In this document: piece by piece, positions 1-7,522 of the stretch
How the letters are laid out: the number at the start of each line of letters is the position of its first letter
Numbering within the stretch: position 1 is the stretch's first letter
Assembly: GCA_964485455.1 (NCBI GenBank)
Contig: CAZAJU010000010.1
Coordinates: forward strand, 1 to 33,796
Source of the DNA: Tissierella_B sp964485455
GTDB taxonomy: Bacteria > Bacillota > Clostridia > Tissierellales > Tissierellaceae
Length of the DNA stretch: 33,796 nt
Direction: 5' to 3'
Made by a program: the position numbers and the translations under genes
The notes under the pieces: generated by a model
Seen by the model: only the letters and a program-made list of their open reading frames with translations
Database searches by the model: none
What the model was told of the DNA's origin: nothing

Positions 1-2
1 AA

Positions 3-950
3 ATTGTCGTTGTCGAAATGTTAAAGGAATTAAATGACGATATTTCTTATATAATTGTTAGTGAAGCAGGGGCTTCAATTTATTCTGCATCAGAAGTGGG
101 TATAAATGAGTTCCCAGACCTTGATGTTACTATTAGAGGAGCTGTTTCCATAGGTAGAAGATTACAGGATCCACTGGCAGAACTAGTAAAAATTGAGCCA
201 AGGCATATTGGAGTTGGACAATATCAGCACGATTTAAACCAAGGTAAGTTAGATGATGCACTTACAGGTGTAGTTGAGGATTGTGTAAATAGCGTAGGGG
301 TAGATTTAAACACGGCTAGTCCTTCACTTTTAAAATACGTTTCCGGAATTTCAACTAAGGTGGCAAATAATTTGGTAAGTCATCGAGAAGAAATGGGGAA
401 ATTTAATTCCAGGAAGGAAGTCCTTAAGGTTAAAGGATTAGGGCCTAAGACATTTGAGCAATGTGCTGGATTCTTAAGGATACCTGGCGCTAAGAATCCT
501 TTGGATAATACAGGGGTTCACCCTGAATCCTATGAGGTAGCAGAAAAACTAATCAATTTAGATTATAAAAATATGGGAATAGATGAATTAGCAGATATGT
601 TACAAATAGGAAAACCAACTCTAAAGGATATTATTAAGGAGCTTGAAAAGCCGGGTAGAGACCCTAGAGATGAATTGCAGAAACCTCTATTAAAACAGGA
701 CATAATGAAAATAGAGGATTTAAAGAAGGACATGATATTAGAGGGCACTGTTAGAAATGTTGTAGATTTTGGTGCATTTGTTGATATAGGTGTTAAGGAG
801 GATGGACTTGTTCACATATCCCATCTTTCTGAGAAATTTATTAAAAACCCCAATGAAGTGGTTAAAGTAGGAGATATAGTTAAAGTTAAAGTAATAGACA
901 TAGATACAGATAAGGGGAGAATCTCACTTAGTATGAAACAAGTACAATAG
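3..950 (+). CDS. tex: Tex, RNA-binding transcription accessory protein (3' part only)
   Basis: This is the C-terminal 315 residues of a Tex/YhgF protein. The reading frame is open through the left edge, so the start lies outside the window (Tex is usually about 720 residues). Visible domains in order are the end of the YqgF/RNase H-like domain (residues about 1-35), paired helix-hairpin-helix motifs (about 95-160, including NTASPSLL and KVKGLGPKTF) and a C-terminal S1 RNA-binding domain (about 240-313, with DFGAFVDIG and LVHISHLS). Tex is a cytoplasmic nucleic-acid-binding factor linked to transcription fitness. The stop is 11 bases before a histidine kinase gene, so the two are probably cotranscribed. 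Family assignment is secure. Confidence 0.95.
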   Translation: MVVVEMLKELNDDISYIIVSEAGASIYSASEVGINEFPDLDVTIRGAVSIGRRLQDPLAELVKIEPRHIGVGQYQHDLNQGKLDDALTGVVEDCVNSVGVDLNTASPSLLKYVSGISTKVANNLVSHREEMGKFNSRKEVLKVKGLGPKTFEQCAGFLRIPGAKNPLDNTGVHPESYEVAEKLINLDYKNMGIDELADMLQIGKPTLKDIIKELEKPGRDPRDELQKPLLKQDIMKIEDLKKDMILEGTVRNVVDFGAFVDIGVKEDGLVHISHLSEKFIKNPNEVVKVGDIVKVKVIDIDTDKGRISLSMKQVQ

Positions 951-961
951 GGGGGCTGTTT

Positions 962-1693
962 GTGAGAAATCCAGGTGATAATGAAGATATAAGTAATTTA
1001 TCTGCAATAGAAAACAATAAGGTTATGCAGGATCTGTCTGAAGAAATTTTTCATGATTTCAAGAATATTTTAGCTACCATATCAGGTCTTGCCCAATTAT
1101 CCATGATAAAGACCCAATCTGATGAGGTAAAAGACTATTTAAGCCATATAAATAAAGCTACCTTCGATTTTAAGGATACTCTTGAAAAATTTTATAGTTT
1201 TACTGGTTGTGACAAATCAACTGAGTTTATGCCCTACCTTCTTAAGGATATTTTAGAGAAGGCTTTGGAAATGATAAAATATAAATTGAACAAACCAAAT
1301 CTTAATAACCATATGATACTATTGGTATTGGATTTAGAATCCGATAGTCTTGTTGTTTGTAACGAATATGAAGTTAAGCAATCCCTTTTGAATATAATGA
1401 TGAATGCACTAGATGCTATGGAAGAAGATGGGGGGACTTTATCAATAGAATTAAAGGATGACGATTCATTTGTTGTGGTCAATATAATTGACACAGGTAT
1501 AGGAATTCCTGAAGAAAATCTTCTAAGGATTTTTGAATCTAAGTTTACTACAAAGGAATATGGTACAGGACTAGGGTTAAAAATATCTAAATGTATTATG
1601 GAGAGACTTGGAGGCTCATTAAATGTTACTAGCGAGGTAAATCGGGGTACTAAAGTTGAGATGAGATTTCCTAAATATAAGATGAATAAATAA
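962..1693 (+). CDS. Soluble sensor histidine kinase (HisKA-HATPase core)
   Basis: A 243-residue kinase with no membrane segment or recognisable sensor domain. The N-terminal part carries a dimerisation and phosphoacceptor helix with His31 in FHDFKNIL. The C-terminal part is a HATPase_c domain: N box LLNIMMNALDAM (about 141-152), G1 box DTGIGIP (about 177-183) and G2 box GTGLGL (about 201-206). The start is GTG, chosen because a G-rich ribosome-binding site (positions 951-956) sits just before it. No response regulator lies beside it. It falls between tex and an AcoX-like gene with gaps of 11 and 23 bases, so it looks like the middle gene of an operon. Partner and signal are unknown. Confidence 0.85.
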   Translation: MRNPGDNEDISNLSAIENNKVMQDLSEEIFHDFKNILATISGLAQLSMIKTQSDEVKDYLSHINKATFDFKDTLEKFYSFTGCDKSTEFMPYLLKDILEKALEMIKYKLNKPNLNNHMILLVLDLESDSLVVCNEYEVKQSLLNIMMNALDAMEEDGGTLSIELKDDDSFVVVNIIDTGIGIPEENLLRIFESKFTTKEYGTGLGLKISKCIMERLGGSLNVTSEVNRGTKVEMRFPKYKMNK

Positions 1694-1716
1694 AATACAA
1701 AGGGAGAGGTGTTTAC

Positions 1717-2832
1717 ATGAAGCTTGGGCTAATTATAAACCCTATAGCAGGCATGGGTGGAAAGGTTGGATTAAAGGGTACTGATGGCCCGGAGGTGCTA
1801 AAAAAAGCAAGAGAACTTGGGGCGACTGAGGAATCACCCATTAAAGCAAAATTGGCACTAGAGGTATTGTTGGCTATAAAGGATAAGCTTGAAATATACA
1901 CATATCCAGGAGATATGGGAGAAAATGAATTAAAGTCCATTGGATTTGAACCCATTGTATTAGGGGTTAGAAAAGATTCAACCGGACCGGAGGATACTGA
2001 AAAAGCAGCAAAAGAAATGTTGGATGTTGGCGTAGACTTATTGGTCTTTGGCGGAGGCGATGGAACAGCCAGAAATATATTTAATGCAGTAGGGGATAAA
2101 GTACCTGTAATTGGAATTCCAGCAGGCGTAAAAATTCATTCTGGAGTTTATGCAAATCATCCTAAAAGTGCTGGTGAAGTAGCACTAAAGTATTTAACAG
2201 AAGGTATAAATATTAAGGAAGCAGAAGTTATGGATATCGATGAAGATGCTTTCAGGGACGGCGTAGTAACAGCTAAACTCTATGGATTTATGATGATCCC
2301 TTATATAGAGAGTCTTGTTCAGAATCAGAAAACTGGTAAGATAAATTCAGAAGAAGATGTATTAAAGGGAATTGCAGAAAGTGTAATTGATGAGATGGAA
2401 AAGGAACCCGACACCTATTTTATTATTGGCTCTGGATCCACTATTAGACCTATAATGGATGAATTAGGTTTACCAAACACCTTACTAGGCATTGATATAG
2501 TAAAGAATAAAGAACTTATAGGCTCAGACTTAAACGAAAAACAAATTATTGATATTATTGATGGACATAAAGCTAAGATAGTAGTTACAGTAATTGGAGG
2601 ACAAGGATATATATTTGGAAGAGGAAATCAACAGCTTAGTGGAGAAGTGGTTAAGAGAGTTGGTAAAGAAAATATAATTATTGTTGCTCCTAAGGAGAAG
2701 CTCAAGTCCCTAGGGGATAAACCACTTTTAGTTGACACAGGAGATGAAGAAGTAAACTCTCAATTTAATGGATATATGAAAGTTATTATCAACTATTCAT
2801 CTGTACAACTTCAAAGAGTAAAAGGGCTATAA
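1717..2832 (+). CDS. ATP-NAD kinase-like / AcoX family protein
   Basis: A 371-residue cytoplasmic protein of the AcoX-like branch of the NAD kinase/diacylglycerol kinase fold. It opens with LGLIINPIAGMGG and has the nucleotide-binding motif FGGGDGTARN at residues 111-120, which corresponds to the GGDGT motif of NAD kinases. It is longer than a classical NadK (about 270-300), as is usual for this branch. AcoX proteins often sit near acetoin or amino-acid catabolic genes, and their reaction is not settled. Here it is the last gene of the tex-kinase operon, with a good ribosome-binding site (agggagagg) and a terminator 60 bases after the stop. Family call is firm; substrate is unknown. Confidence 0.85.
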   Translation: MKLGLIINPIAGMGGKVGLKGTDGPEVLKKARELGATEESPIKAKLALEVLLAIKDKLEIYTYPGDMGENELKSIGFEPIVLGVRKDSTGPEDTEKAAKEMLDVGVDLLVFGGGDGTARNIFNAVGDKVPVIGIPAGVKIHSGVYANHPKSAGEVALKYLTEGINIKEAEVMDIDEDAFRDGVVTAKLYGFMMIPYIESLVQNQKTGKINSEEDVLKGIAESVIDEMEKEPDTYFIIGSGSTIRPIMDELGLPNTLLGIDIVKNKELIGSDLNEKQIIDIIDGHKAKIVVTVIGGQGYIFGRGNQQLSGEVVKRVGKENIIIVAPKEKLKSLGDKPLLVDTGDEEVNSQFNGYMKVIINYSSVQLQRVKGL

Positions 2833-2854
2833 ATCACCCACCTCGTTGCAATGG

Positions 2855-2893
2855 TGTGAAGTAATTGCTATGCAATTACCTCTGATATTTAAA
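2855..2893. repeat. 39-bp copy of a dispersed hairpin repeat
   Basis: This stretch matches positions 26181-26219 at 37 of 39 bases by eye. Its core GTAATTGC-TAT-GCAATTAC is a perfect 8-bp stem with a 3-base loop. Here the repeat stands alone between a stop codon and a terminator, while the copy at 26 kb is preceded by a longer structured segment. It is probably a remnant of a small mobile or repetitive intergenic element. Confidence 0.7.
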
Positions 2894-2925
2894 AACGAGA
2901 TTCTGATGATTCAGGGTCTCGTTTT
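2892..2925 (+). terminator. Rho-independent terminator of the tex operon
   Basis: AAAACGAGA pairs with TCTCGTTTT, with an inner CTGA/TCAG stem, and the right arm runs into T-rich sequence. It lies about 60 bases after the AcoX-like stop and overlaps the end of the hairpin repeat. Confidence 0.75.
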
Positions 2926-2999
2926 AATTTTTAGATTAATAAATACATTAAGTATTTCATATGAATATCAGTATTGTTTTACAAAAAAGCAAAAAGTAT

Positions 3000-3028
3000 T
3001 TGACAAGTATTTAGTTAGGTTGTATTAT
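3000..3028 (+). promoter_or_regulatory. Sigma-A promoter of the SDR gene
   Basis: TTGACA (3000-3005), a 17-base spacer, then TATTAT (3023-3028). The predicted transcript starts near 3035, giving a leader of about 105 bases before the SDR start at 3142. Confidence 0.75.
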
Positions 3029-3089
3029 ATGGACATGAGATAATTTTTAGTTACTAAAACTTAATTAACTCTAACATAGTATATTTGAC

Positions 3090-3105
3090 TTGCAGAGTTC
3101 TGCAA
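3090..3105. promoter_or_regulatory. Small inverted repeat in the SDR leader
   Basis: TTGCAG-agtt-CTGCAA is a perfect 6-bp inverted repeat with a 4-base loop, about 55 bases downstream of the predicted start site. It could be an operator or a short RNA hairpin. The regulator is unknown. Confidence 0.35.
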
Positions 3106-3141
3106 CCAGCTAAGAAACTAACTATTAAGGAGGAATATTTT

Positions 3142-3900
3142 ATGTTTAGCTTAAAAGGACGAGTTGCTGTAGTTTCAGGTGCTTCATCTGGTTTGGGTGC
3201 ACAAATGGCACAAGCTTTTGCAAAACAAGGGGCTGATTTAGTTATAACTGCTAGAAGAATCGAAAAGTTAGAGGATTTAGCAAATAAAATACGTGCCATG
3301 GGAGTTAAATGTCTTCCGATTAAATGTGATGTAACAAACACTGAATCAGTAAACAATGCTGCAGAGATAGCAGAAAAGGAGTATGGGAAGATTGATATAT
3401 TAGTAAATTGTGCTGGTTCTTCTAAGAATGCCGGAATACTAAACATGACCGATGAAGAGTGGAATTTTACTCTTGATGCGGACTTAAATAGTGTGTTTCT
3501 TGTAACAAGAGCTTTTGCTAATATAATGAAAAAGAATAATTATGGACGAATTATTAATATAGCATCAATGTATGGCTTGGTAGGAAATACTGCCATTGAT
3601 ACAGTTGCTTATCACACTGCAAAGGGCGGTGTTGTAAACTTCACAAGGGCAGTTGCGGCAGAACTTGCTAAATACAATATTACATGTAATGCTATTTGTC
3701 CGGGATATTTTGCAACAGAACTTACAATTGATACATTAGAAACTGAAGGATTTAAGGCATATATGAAGTCTACTGTTCCAATGGGACGTTATGGTAAAGA
3801 AGGAGAATTGAATCCAGGGATAATTTTCTTGGCAAGTGATGAAGCTTCTTATGTAACTGGAGTTATTCTCCCAATAGATGGAGGATATACAGCAGTATAA
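3142..3900 (+). CDS. SDR family NAD(P)-dependent oxidoreductase
   Basis: A 252-residue classical short-chain dehydrogenase. It shows the cofactor motif SGASSGLG (glycines at 13, 17 and 19), NCAG at 89-92, and the catalytic Ser142, Tyr157 and Lys161 (YHTAK). It ends in the usual LPIDGGY motif. I chose ATG 3142 because AAGGAGG lies just upstream. The in-frame extension to 3085 would start at a TTG inside the leader without a ribosome-binding site. It looks closest to gluconate 5-dehydrogenase or 3-oxoacyl-ACP reductase-like SDRs, but the substrate cannot be told from sequence. It is a single-gene unit with its own promoter. Confidence 0.9.
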   Translation: MFSLKGRVAVVSGASSGLGAQMAQAFAKQGADLVITARRIEKLEDLANKIRAMGVKCLPIKCDVTNTESVNNAAEIAEKEYGKIDILVNCAGSSKNAGILNMTDEEWNFTLDADLNSVFLVTRAFANIMKKNNYGRIINIASMYGLVGNTAIDTVAYHTAKGGVVNFTRAVAAELAKYNITCNAICPGYFATELTIDTLETEGFKAYMKSTVPMGRYGKEGELNPGIIFLASDEASYVTGVILPIDGGYTAV

Positions 3901-3946
3901 AGAGTAGAAATAGATTATGTCTAGCATAGTAGTAATACTTTAATAC

Positions 3947-3975
3947 TTGACACTTATATATAAGAGTCATATAAT
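3947..3975 (+). promoter_or_regulatory. Consensus sigma-A promoter of the ribU riboswitch transcript
   Basis: TTGACA (3947-3952), 17-base spacer, TATAAT (3970-3975). Both hexamers match consensus exactly, and transcription would begin just before the FMN aptamer. Confidence 0.88.
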
Positions 3976-3987
3976 ATAATTGTAATA

Positions 3988-4097
3988 AATCTTCAGGGGG
4001 AGGTGCGATTCCTCACCGGCGGTAAAGCCCGCGAGCCGAAAGGCTGACTTGGTTAGATTCCAAGGCCGACAGTATAGTCTGGATGAAAGAAGATATT
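3988..4097 (+). promoter_or_regulatory. FMN riboswitch (RFN element)
   Basis: The conserved blocks of the RFN element appear in order: AATCTTC opening P1, CACCGGCGGTAAAGCCCGCGAGC, GGCTGACTTGGTTAGATTCCAAGG, CCGACAGTATAGTCTGGATG, and GAAGATATT closing P1. It is followed by a terminator (4119-4147) and then by a riboflavin transporter gene. FMN binding should therefore stop transcription of ribU when flavin is plentiful. Confidence 0.97.
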
Positions 4098-4118
4098 ATA
4101 ATAGACTTTATGCCTATT

Positions 4119-4147
4119 AACCCCGAAGAATTCATCGGGGTTTTTTT
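4119..4147 (+). terminator. Riboswitch-controlled terminator before ribU
   Basis: AACCCCGA-agaattca-TCGGGGTT followed by seven T residues. It sits between the FMN aptamer and ribU, where a regulated intrinsic terminator is expected. Confidence 0.9.
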
Positions 4148-4237
4148 ATGATCTAGTCTGATTTTAAGTGTTTTTCTTAATATCGATGGTAGGTCAGATA
4201 AATATCCCTGAAGCAATATTAAATTGGAGGGATTTAC

Positions 4238-4846
4238 ATGTATACTTTAAAAAGAGAAGCATGGACCACAAGGATCATGGTTAAGATTTCAGTACTATCC
4301 GTTATTGCCTTTGTATTGATGTTCTTTGAATTTGCACTTGTATGGTTGGCACCGCCATTTATGAAGTTGGATATATCCGATTTGCCAGCTCTAATTGGAG
4401 CATTTGCAATAGGACCTATGGCAGGAGTAATCATAGAATTAATGAAAAATTTGTTAAACCTTCTTATTGAAGGGTCAACAACCGGTGGAGTTGGAGAATT
4501 AGCAAACTTCGTAGTTGGAGCAGCCTTTGTTTATACTGCAGGTGCTATTTATTATAAGGACAAGACATTTAAGAGCGCAATAATAGGTTTAGGACTAGGA
4601 ACACTGGTAATGACCTTAGTCATATCAATGGCTAACTATTATGTAATGTTCCCATTCTATGCAAAGCTATTTGGAATGAAAATTGAAGATTTAGTAGCTA
4701 TGGGTACTCAAGTAAATAGCAAGATAACAGATATGAAGGCCATGGTAGTTTATGCCATAGTACCTTTTAACCTTCTTAAAGGAATAGTTCTATCAGCTTT
4801 GACAATATTGATTTATAAGAGAGTATCACCTATACTTCATAAATAG
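4238..4846 (+). CDS. ribU: Riboflavin ECF transporter S component RibU
   Basis: A 202-residue integral membrane protein with about six hydrophobic segments. It carries the RibU signature KLDISDLPALIGAFAIGP around residues 46-63, followed by the conserved MKNLLNLL helix. RibU binds riboflavin and docks on the shared EcfA-A'-T energy module, whose genes are not in this window. An upstream FMN riboswitch with its terminator directly supports flavin uptake as the role. The ribosome-binding site is GGAGGG just before ATG 4238. A terminator follows within 12 bases of the stop, so it is a single-gene unit. Confidence 0.93.
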   Translation: MYTLKREAWTTRIMVKISVLSVIAFVLMFFEFALVWLAPPFMKLDISDLPALIGAFAIGPMAGVIIELMKNLLNLLIEGSTTGGVGELANFVVGAAFVYTAGAIYYKDKTFKSAIIGLGLGTLVMTLVISMANYYVMFPFYAKLFGMKIEDLVAMGTQVNSKITDMKAMVVYAIVPFNLLKGIVLSALTILIYKRVSPILHK

Positions 4847-4857
4847 TAAATTGATAG

Positions 4858-4883
4858 ACGAGTGGGAATCCACTCGTTTTTTT
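4858..4883 (+). terminator. Terminator of ribU
   Basis: ACGAGTGG-gaat-CCACTCGT followed by a run of T residues, 12 bases after the ribU stop. Confidence 0.9.
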
Positions 4884-4977
4884 GTTGGAACGGAAGAATA
4901 AAACCTTTAACTCTCTTATATATTAGTGAAATATAGGTAATTATAGAAAGCTATATTTGACTTAAGGGGGAGTTAAT

Positions 4978-6255
4978 ATGTCAAAAGAACACTTGAATCT
5001 ATTGGAAACTGCTCAAAAGCAAATCAAAATTGCTTGTGAAGAGCTTCAACTTGATCCAGTTATATATGAGTTATTGAAAGAGTCACAAAGAATAATTGAA
5101 ATAACCATTCCATTGAAGATGGATGATGGAACAACCAAGATATTTAAAGGGTATCGAACTGTCCATAATAATGCAATGGGGCCAGGAAAGGGTGGAATAA
5201 GATTTCATCCCTTGGTAAACTTAGATGAAGTAAAAGCGTTATCTATTTGGATGACATTTAAATGCTGTGTTGCAGGAATACCTTATGGAGGAGCTAAAGG
5301 TGGCATAACAGTAGATCCAAGAAAGCTTTCCCAAAGAGAATTAGAAAGCTTATCAAGGGAATATGTAAGAGGTATTTACAAATACTTGGGAGAAATGATA
5401 GATATACCTGCACCTGATGTGAATACAAACTCCCAAATAATGGCTTGGATGATGGATGAATATATAAAGATTACAGGACGACATGAATTTGGAGTAATTA
5501 CAGGTAAGCCGGTTATTTGGGCTGGGTCTAAAGGCAGAACTGAGGCAACAGGATTTGGGGTTGCTATTATCGCAAAGGAAGCAGCAAAGAAGTATAATAT
5601 AGATTTAAATGGTGCAAGTGTAGCTATTCAAGGCTTTGGTAATGTAGGAAGCTATACGGCTAAATATCTCAATGAGCTAGGTGCAAAGATAGTTGCAGTA
5701 GGAGGAAGAGGAAGAACTCCTGGTAACGGAACTTATGCCATTTATAATAAGGATGGCCTAGACTTCAATGACTTATATGAGCATTACTATATAAAAGGAA
5801 ATAGGAGTTTCCTGAATTATCCTAAGGGAGATATAATAGAAATAGAGGAGTTTTGGAAACTAGGTGTAGATATTTTAGTACCAGCTGCTATTGAAAATGT
5901 TATAACAAAAGATGTAGCTGAAATAGTAAAAGCAAAATTGATTTGTGAAGGGGCTAATGGCCCAACAACACCGGAAGCAGATAAAGTATTGGAAAAGAGA
6001 GGTATACCTGTAACACCAGATATACTTACGAATTCAGGTGGAGTTACTGTTTCATATTTTGAATGGGTTCAGAACCTATGTGGATACTATTGGGGAGAAA
6101 AGGAGATCATAGAAAGGCAGGAACTTGCAATGGTTAATTCCTTCAATTATATTTGGAAGATTAAAGAGGATTATAAAGTAACTATTAGAAATGCAGCTTA
6201 TATGTATTCTGTTAAAAAAGTTGTAGATGTTATGAAATTAAGAGGTTGGTGCTAA
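4978..6255 (+). CDS. Glu/Leu/Phe/Val dehydrogenase (first of three paralogues)
   Basis: A 425-residue NAD(P)-dependent amino acid dehydrogenase of the hexameric glutamate dehydrogenase family, catalysing oxidative deamination of an amino acid to a 2-oxo acid and ammonia. The N-terminal substrate domain has PGKGGIRFHP (Lys71), MTFK (Lys95) and PYGGAKGG with the likely catalytic Lys107. APDVNTN follows, and the Rossmann motif GFGNVGS lies near residue 220. Compared with the third paralogue it has a short insert after the Rossmann beta-alpha unit (GRGRTPGNG). ATG 4978 is preceded by AAGGGGGA. It has its own terminator, shared with the convergent niaX gene. Whether it prefers glutamate or a branched or aromatic amino acid is not decided by sequence. 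Confidence 0.93.
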   Translation: MSKEHLNLLETAQKQIKIACEELQLDPVIYELLKESQRIIEITIPLKMDDGTTKIFKGYRTVHNNAMGPGKGGIRFHPLVNLDEVKALSIWMTFKCCVAGIPYGGAKGGITVDPRKLSQRELESLSREYVRGIYKYLGEMIDIPAPDVNTNSQIMAWMMDEYIKITGRHEFGVITGKPVIWAGSKGRTEATGFGVAIIAKEAAKKYNIDLNGASVAIQGFGNVGSYTAKYLNELGAKIVAVGGRGRTPGNGTYAIYNKDGLDFNDLYEHYYIKGNRSFLNYPKGDIIEIEEFWKLGVDILVPAAIENVITKDVAEIVKAKLICEGANGPTTPEADKVLEKRGIPVTPDILTNSGGVTVSYFEWVQNLCGYYWGEKEIIERQELAMVNSFNYIWKIKEDYKVTIRNAAYMYSVKKVVDVMKLRGWC

Positions 6256-6259
6256 AAAC

Positions 6260-6290
6260 AAATAAGGAGTGGATATCCACTCCTTATTTT
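6260..6290. terminator. Bidirectional terminator between gdh and niaX
   Basis: AAATAAGGAGTGG-atat-CCACTCCTTATTT is a 13-bp perfect stem with A and T tracts on its two sides, so it can end transcripts from either strand. The niaX stop codon (6284-6286) lies inside the right arm. Confidence 0.88.
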
Positions 6291-6772
6291 GCGAATTTTA
6301 TTACAGGTGTTTTTTCAAGAACCTTGATTATTACATTTGCTATAAATGAATCAGCCCCATGATGAAGTATAGTTCCGATACATGTAATAACTAAAAGCTT
6401 ATATACATCAAGTCCTATAAAAGGCATTACTACAAGTGCTTCTAAGATTCCATGAAGTGGTGCAGTAATAATGGATACCTTAGTATAGGACATTCCTTTC
6501 TTAATTAGATATGCTCCAAAAACACCTACAGGTATGTGCATCATAGCTCTAGCTCCAACTAAAGGTCCAAGATTCAAGAAGAATCCAAATGCAGAGCCTA
6601 AGCCTACTAGTATGGCTGCCTGAGGCCCCAATAGCATTGAGATAAACATAGGTACATGGGAACCTAAAGTAGCTGTAAATGGTGGGATAACAACCTTAAA
6701 AAATACTGCAAAAGGAATAATAATTGCAAGTCCGGTAAGTAAAGCTGTCGTGGTTAATTTTTTAGTATTCAA
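6284..6772 (-). CDS. niaX: ECF transporter S component, NiaX-like (putative niacin uptake)
   Basis: A 162-residue membrane protein with about five or six hydrophobic segments. The stretch ATLGSHVPMFISMLLGP followed by an AFGFFLNLGP helix and ARAMMHIPVG resembles NiaX niacin S components as I remember them. The start is TTG at 6772, chosen because AGGAGG (complement of 6782-6787) lies 8 bases upstream and no ATG is available nearby. Its promoter carries a palindrome resembling the NiaR niacin repressor site, which independently supports niacin as substrate. The energising EcfA/EcfT genes are elsewhere. The ECF S component call is firm; the substrate is a well-supported inference. Confidence 0.82.
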   Translation of the reverse strand: MNTKKLTTTALLTGLAIIIPFAVFFKVVIPPFTATLGSHVPMFISMLLGPQAAILVGLGSAFGFFLNLGPLVGARAMMHIPVGVFGAYLIKKGMSYTKVSIITAPLHGILEALVVMPFIGLDVYKLLVITCIGTILHHGADSFIANVIIKVLEKTPVIKFAK

Positions 6773-6815
6773 TAAATTTACCTCCTAAATTATCTAAAAT
6801 TTACACTATGGATAA

Positions 6816-6844
6816 AGTATAACAAGTGTATATACACCTGTCAA
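6816..6844 (-). promoter_or_regulatory. niaX promoter with NiaR-like operator in the spacer
   Basis: On the minus strand, TTGACA (complement of 6839-6844), a 17-base spacer and TATACT (complement of 6816-6821) form a sigma-A promoter. The spacer is a near-palindrome, ACAAGTGT-atat-ACACCTGT (6822-6841), that also overlaps the -35 box. It resembles the ACAGGTGT-type half-sites I recall for NiaR (YrxA), so bound repressor would block RNA polymerase. The promoter is clear; regulator identity is inferred. Confidence 0.75.
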
Positions 6845-6881
6845 TACAAGTTAATAGCTTATCAATCTCTAGGCCTTTAAA

Positions 6882-6905
6882 ACTACAATGGTAATTATTT
6901 GTAGT
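6882..6905. promoter_or_regulatory. Inverted repeat upstream of the tsaE promoter
   Basis: ACTACAA-N10-TTGTAGT is a perfect 7-bp inverted repeat ending near the expected -35 region of the tsaE promoter. It may be an operator. No regulator can be named. Confidence 0.35.
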
Positions 6906-6921
6906 GTAAATTGTATGTATT

Positions 6922-6930
6922 TGATATAAT
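6922..6930 (+). promoter_or_regulatory. Extended -10 promoter of the tsaE-tsaD operon
   Basis: TGATATAAT is an extended -10 element (TGnTATAAT) without a good -35 hexamer. It lies about 135 bases upstream of tsaE, so the leader would include the long hairpin at 6981-7022. Confidence 0.55.
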
Positions 6931-6980
6931 AGGAAAGATAGTGAAAAGTGAAGAGTCATGAGTTAAATCAACAGCTGAGG

Positions 6981-7022
6981 TTATGCTAATAGAAAGCCGT
7001 GAACGGGATTCTATTAGCATAA
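6981..7022. other. Long stem-loop in the tsaE operon leader
   Basis: The left arm TTATGCTAATAGAA (6981-6994) pairs perfectly over 14 bp with TTCTATTAGCATAA (7009-7022). The 14-base interval contains a second stem, CCG-TGAA-CGG. An outer AGCTG/CAGCT pair (6973-6977 and 7034-7038) may extend it. There is no U-tract after it, so it is not a terminator. It ends about 30 bases before the tsaE ribosome-binding site and may be a regulatory RNA structure, an operator or a mobile repeat. Confidence 0.7.
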
Positions 7023-7066
7023 CTAGCATGGTGCAGCTTTAGTATTCATATGAGAAGGTGGATTTA

Positions 7067-7522
7067 GTGGAGATTATATTAAAGGATTTAGAGGAAACTG
7101 AAAAATTTGGAATAAGATTGGGTAGCCTACTTAAAAAAGGAGATATCCTATGTTTAAATGGAGACTTGGGAGCTGGAAAAACTACTATGACAAAGTCAAT
7201 AGGCCTAGGATTAGGAGTAGAGGAATATATAACTAGCCCTACTTTTGCGCTTATCAACCAATATAGTGGGAGATTTCCAGTGTATCACTTTGATGTCTAT
7301 AGACTTGAAAATGCCCATGAATTATACGATTTGGGTTTCGATGATTACTTCTACGGTGGGGGAGTATGTATTATTGAATGGGCTTATAAAATAGATAAGT
7401 TGATTCCTAAGGAAAGAATAGTAATTGATATTGAAAAGGGTTCGGATGATAAAGAAAGAATTTTAAAGCTTTCAGGATATGGAAAAAGGTTTGAAGAGCT
7501 TGTTAAGGAGTTGAGTAAATGA
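7067..7522 (+). CDS. tsaE: tRNA t6A biosynthesis ATPase TsaE
   Basis: A P-loop ATPase of about 151 residues that works with TsaB and TsaD to make threonylcarbamoyladenosine at A37 of ANN-reading tRNAs. Walker A is GDLGAGKT (residues 32-39). SPTFALINQY and FDVYRLE are typical of the family. GTG 7067 is chosen because AAGGTGG ends 6 bases before it. The alternative GTG at 7058 is itself part of that ribosome-binding site. The stop overlaps the tsaB start (ATGA at 7519-7522), so translation is coupled. First gene of a four-gene operon. Confidence 0.93.
   Translation: MEIILKDLEETEKFGIRLGSLLKKGDILCLNGDLGAGKTTMTKSIGLGLGVEEYITSPTFALINQYSGRFPVYHFDVYRLENAHELYDLGFDDYFYGGGVCIIEWAYKIDKLIPKERIVIDIEKGSDDKERILKLSGYGKRFEELVKELSK

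Noticed and set aside
2846..3043. Plus-strand 65-codon open frame after the AcoX-like gene
   Set aside because: It covers a hairpin repeat, a terminator and the SDR promoter, has no ribosome-binding site and no family resemblance.
4013..4216. Minus-strand open frame opposite the FMN riboswitch
   Set aside because: It is antisense to a clear RFN element and its terminator; the conserved bases explain the region.
6981..7022. Long hairpin before tsaE as an intrinsic terminator
   Set aside because: There is no T-tract after the right arm and no gene upstream on that strand that it would terminate.
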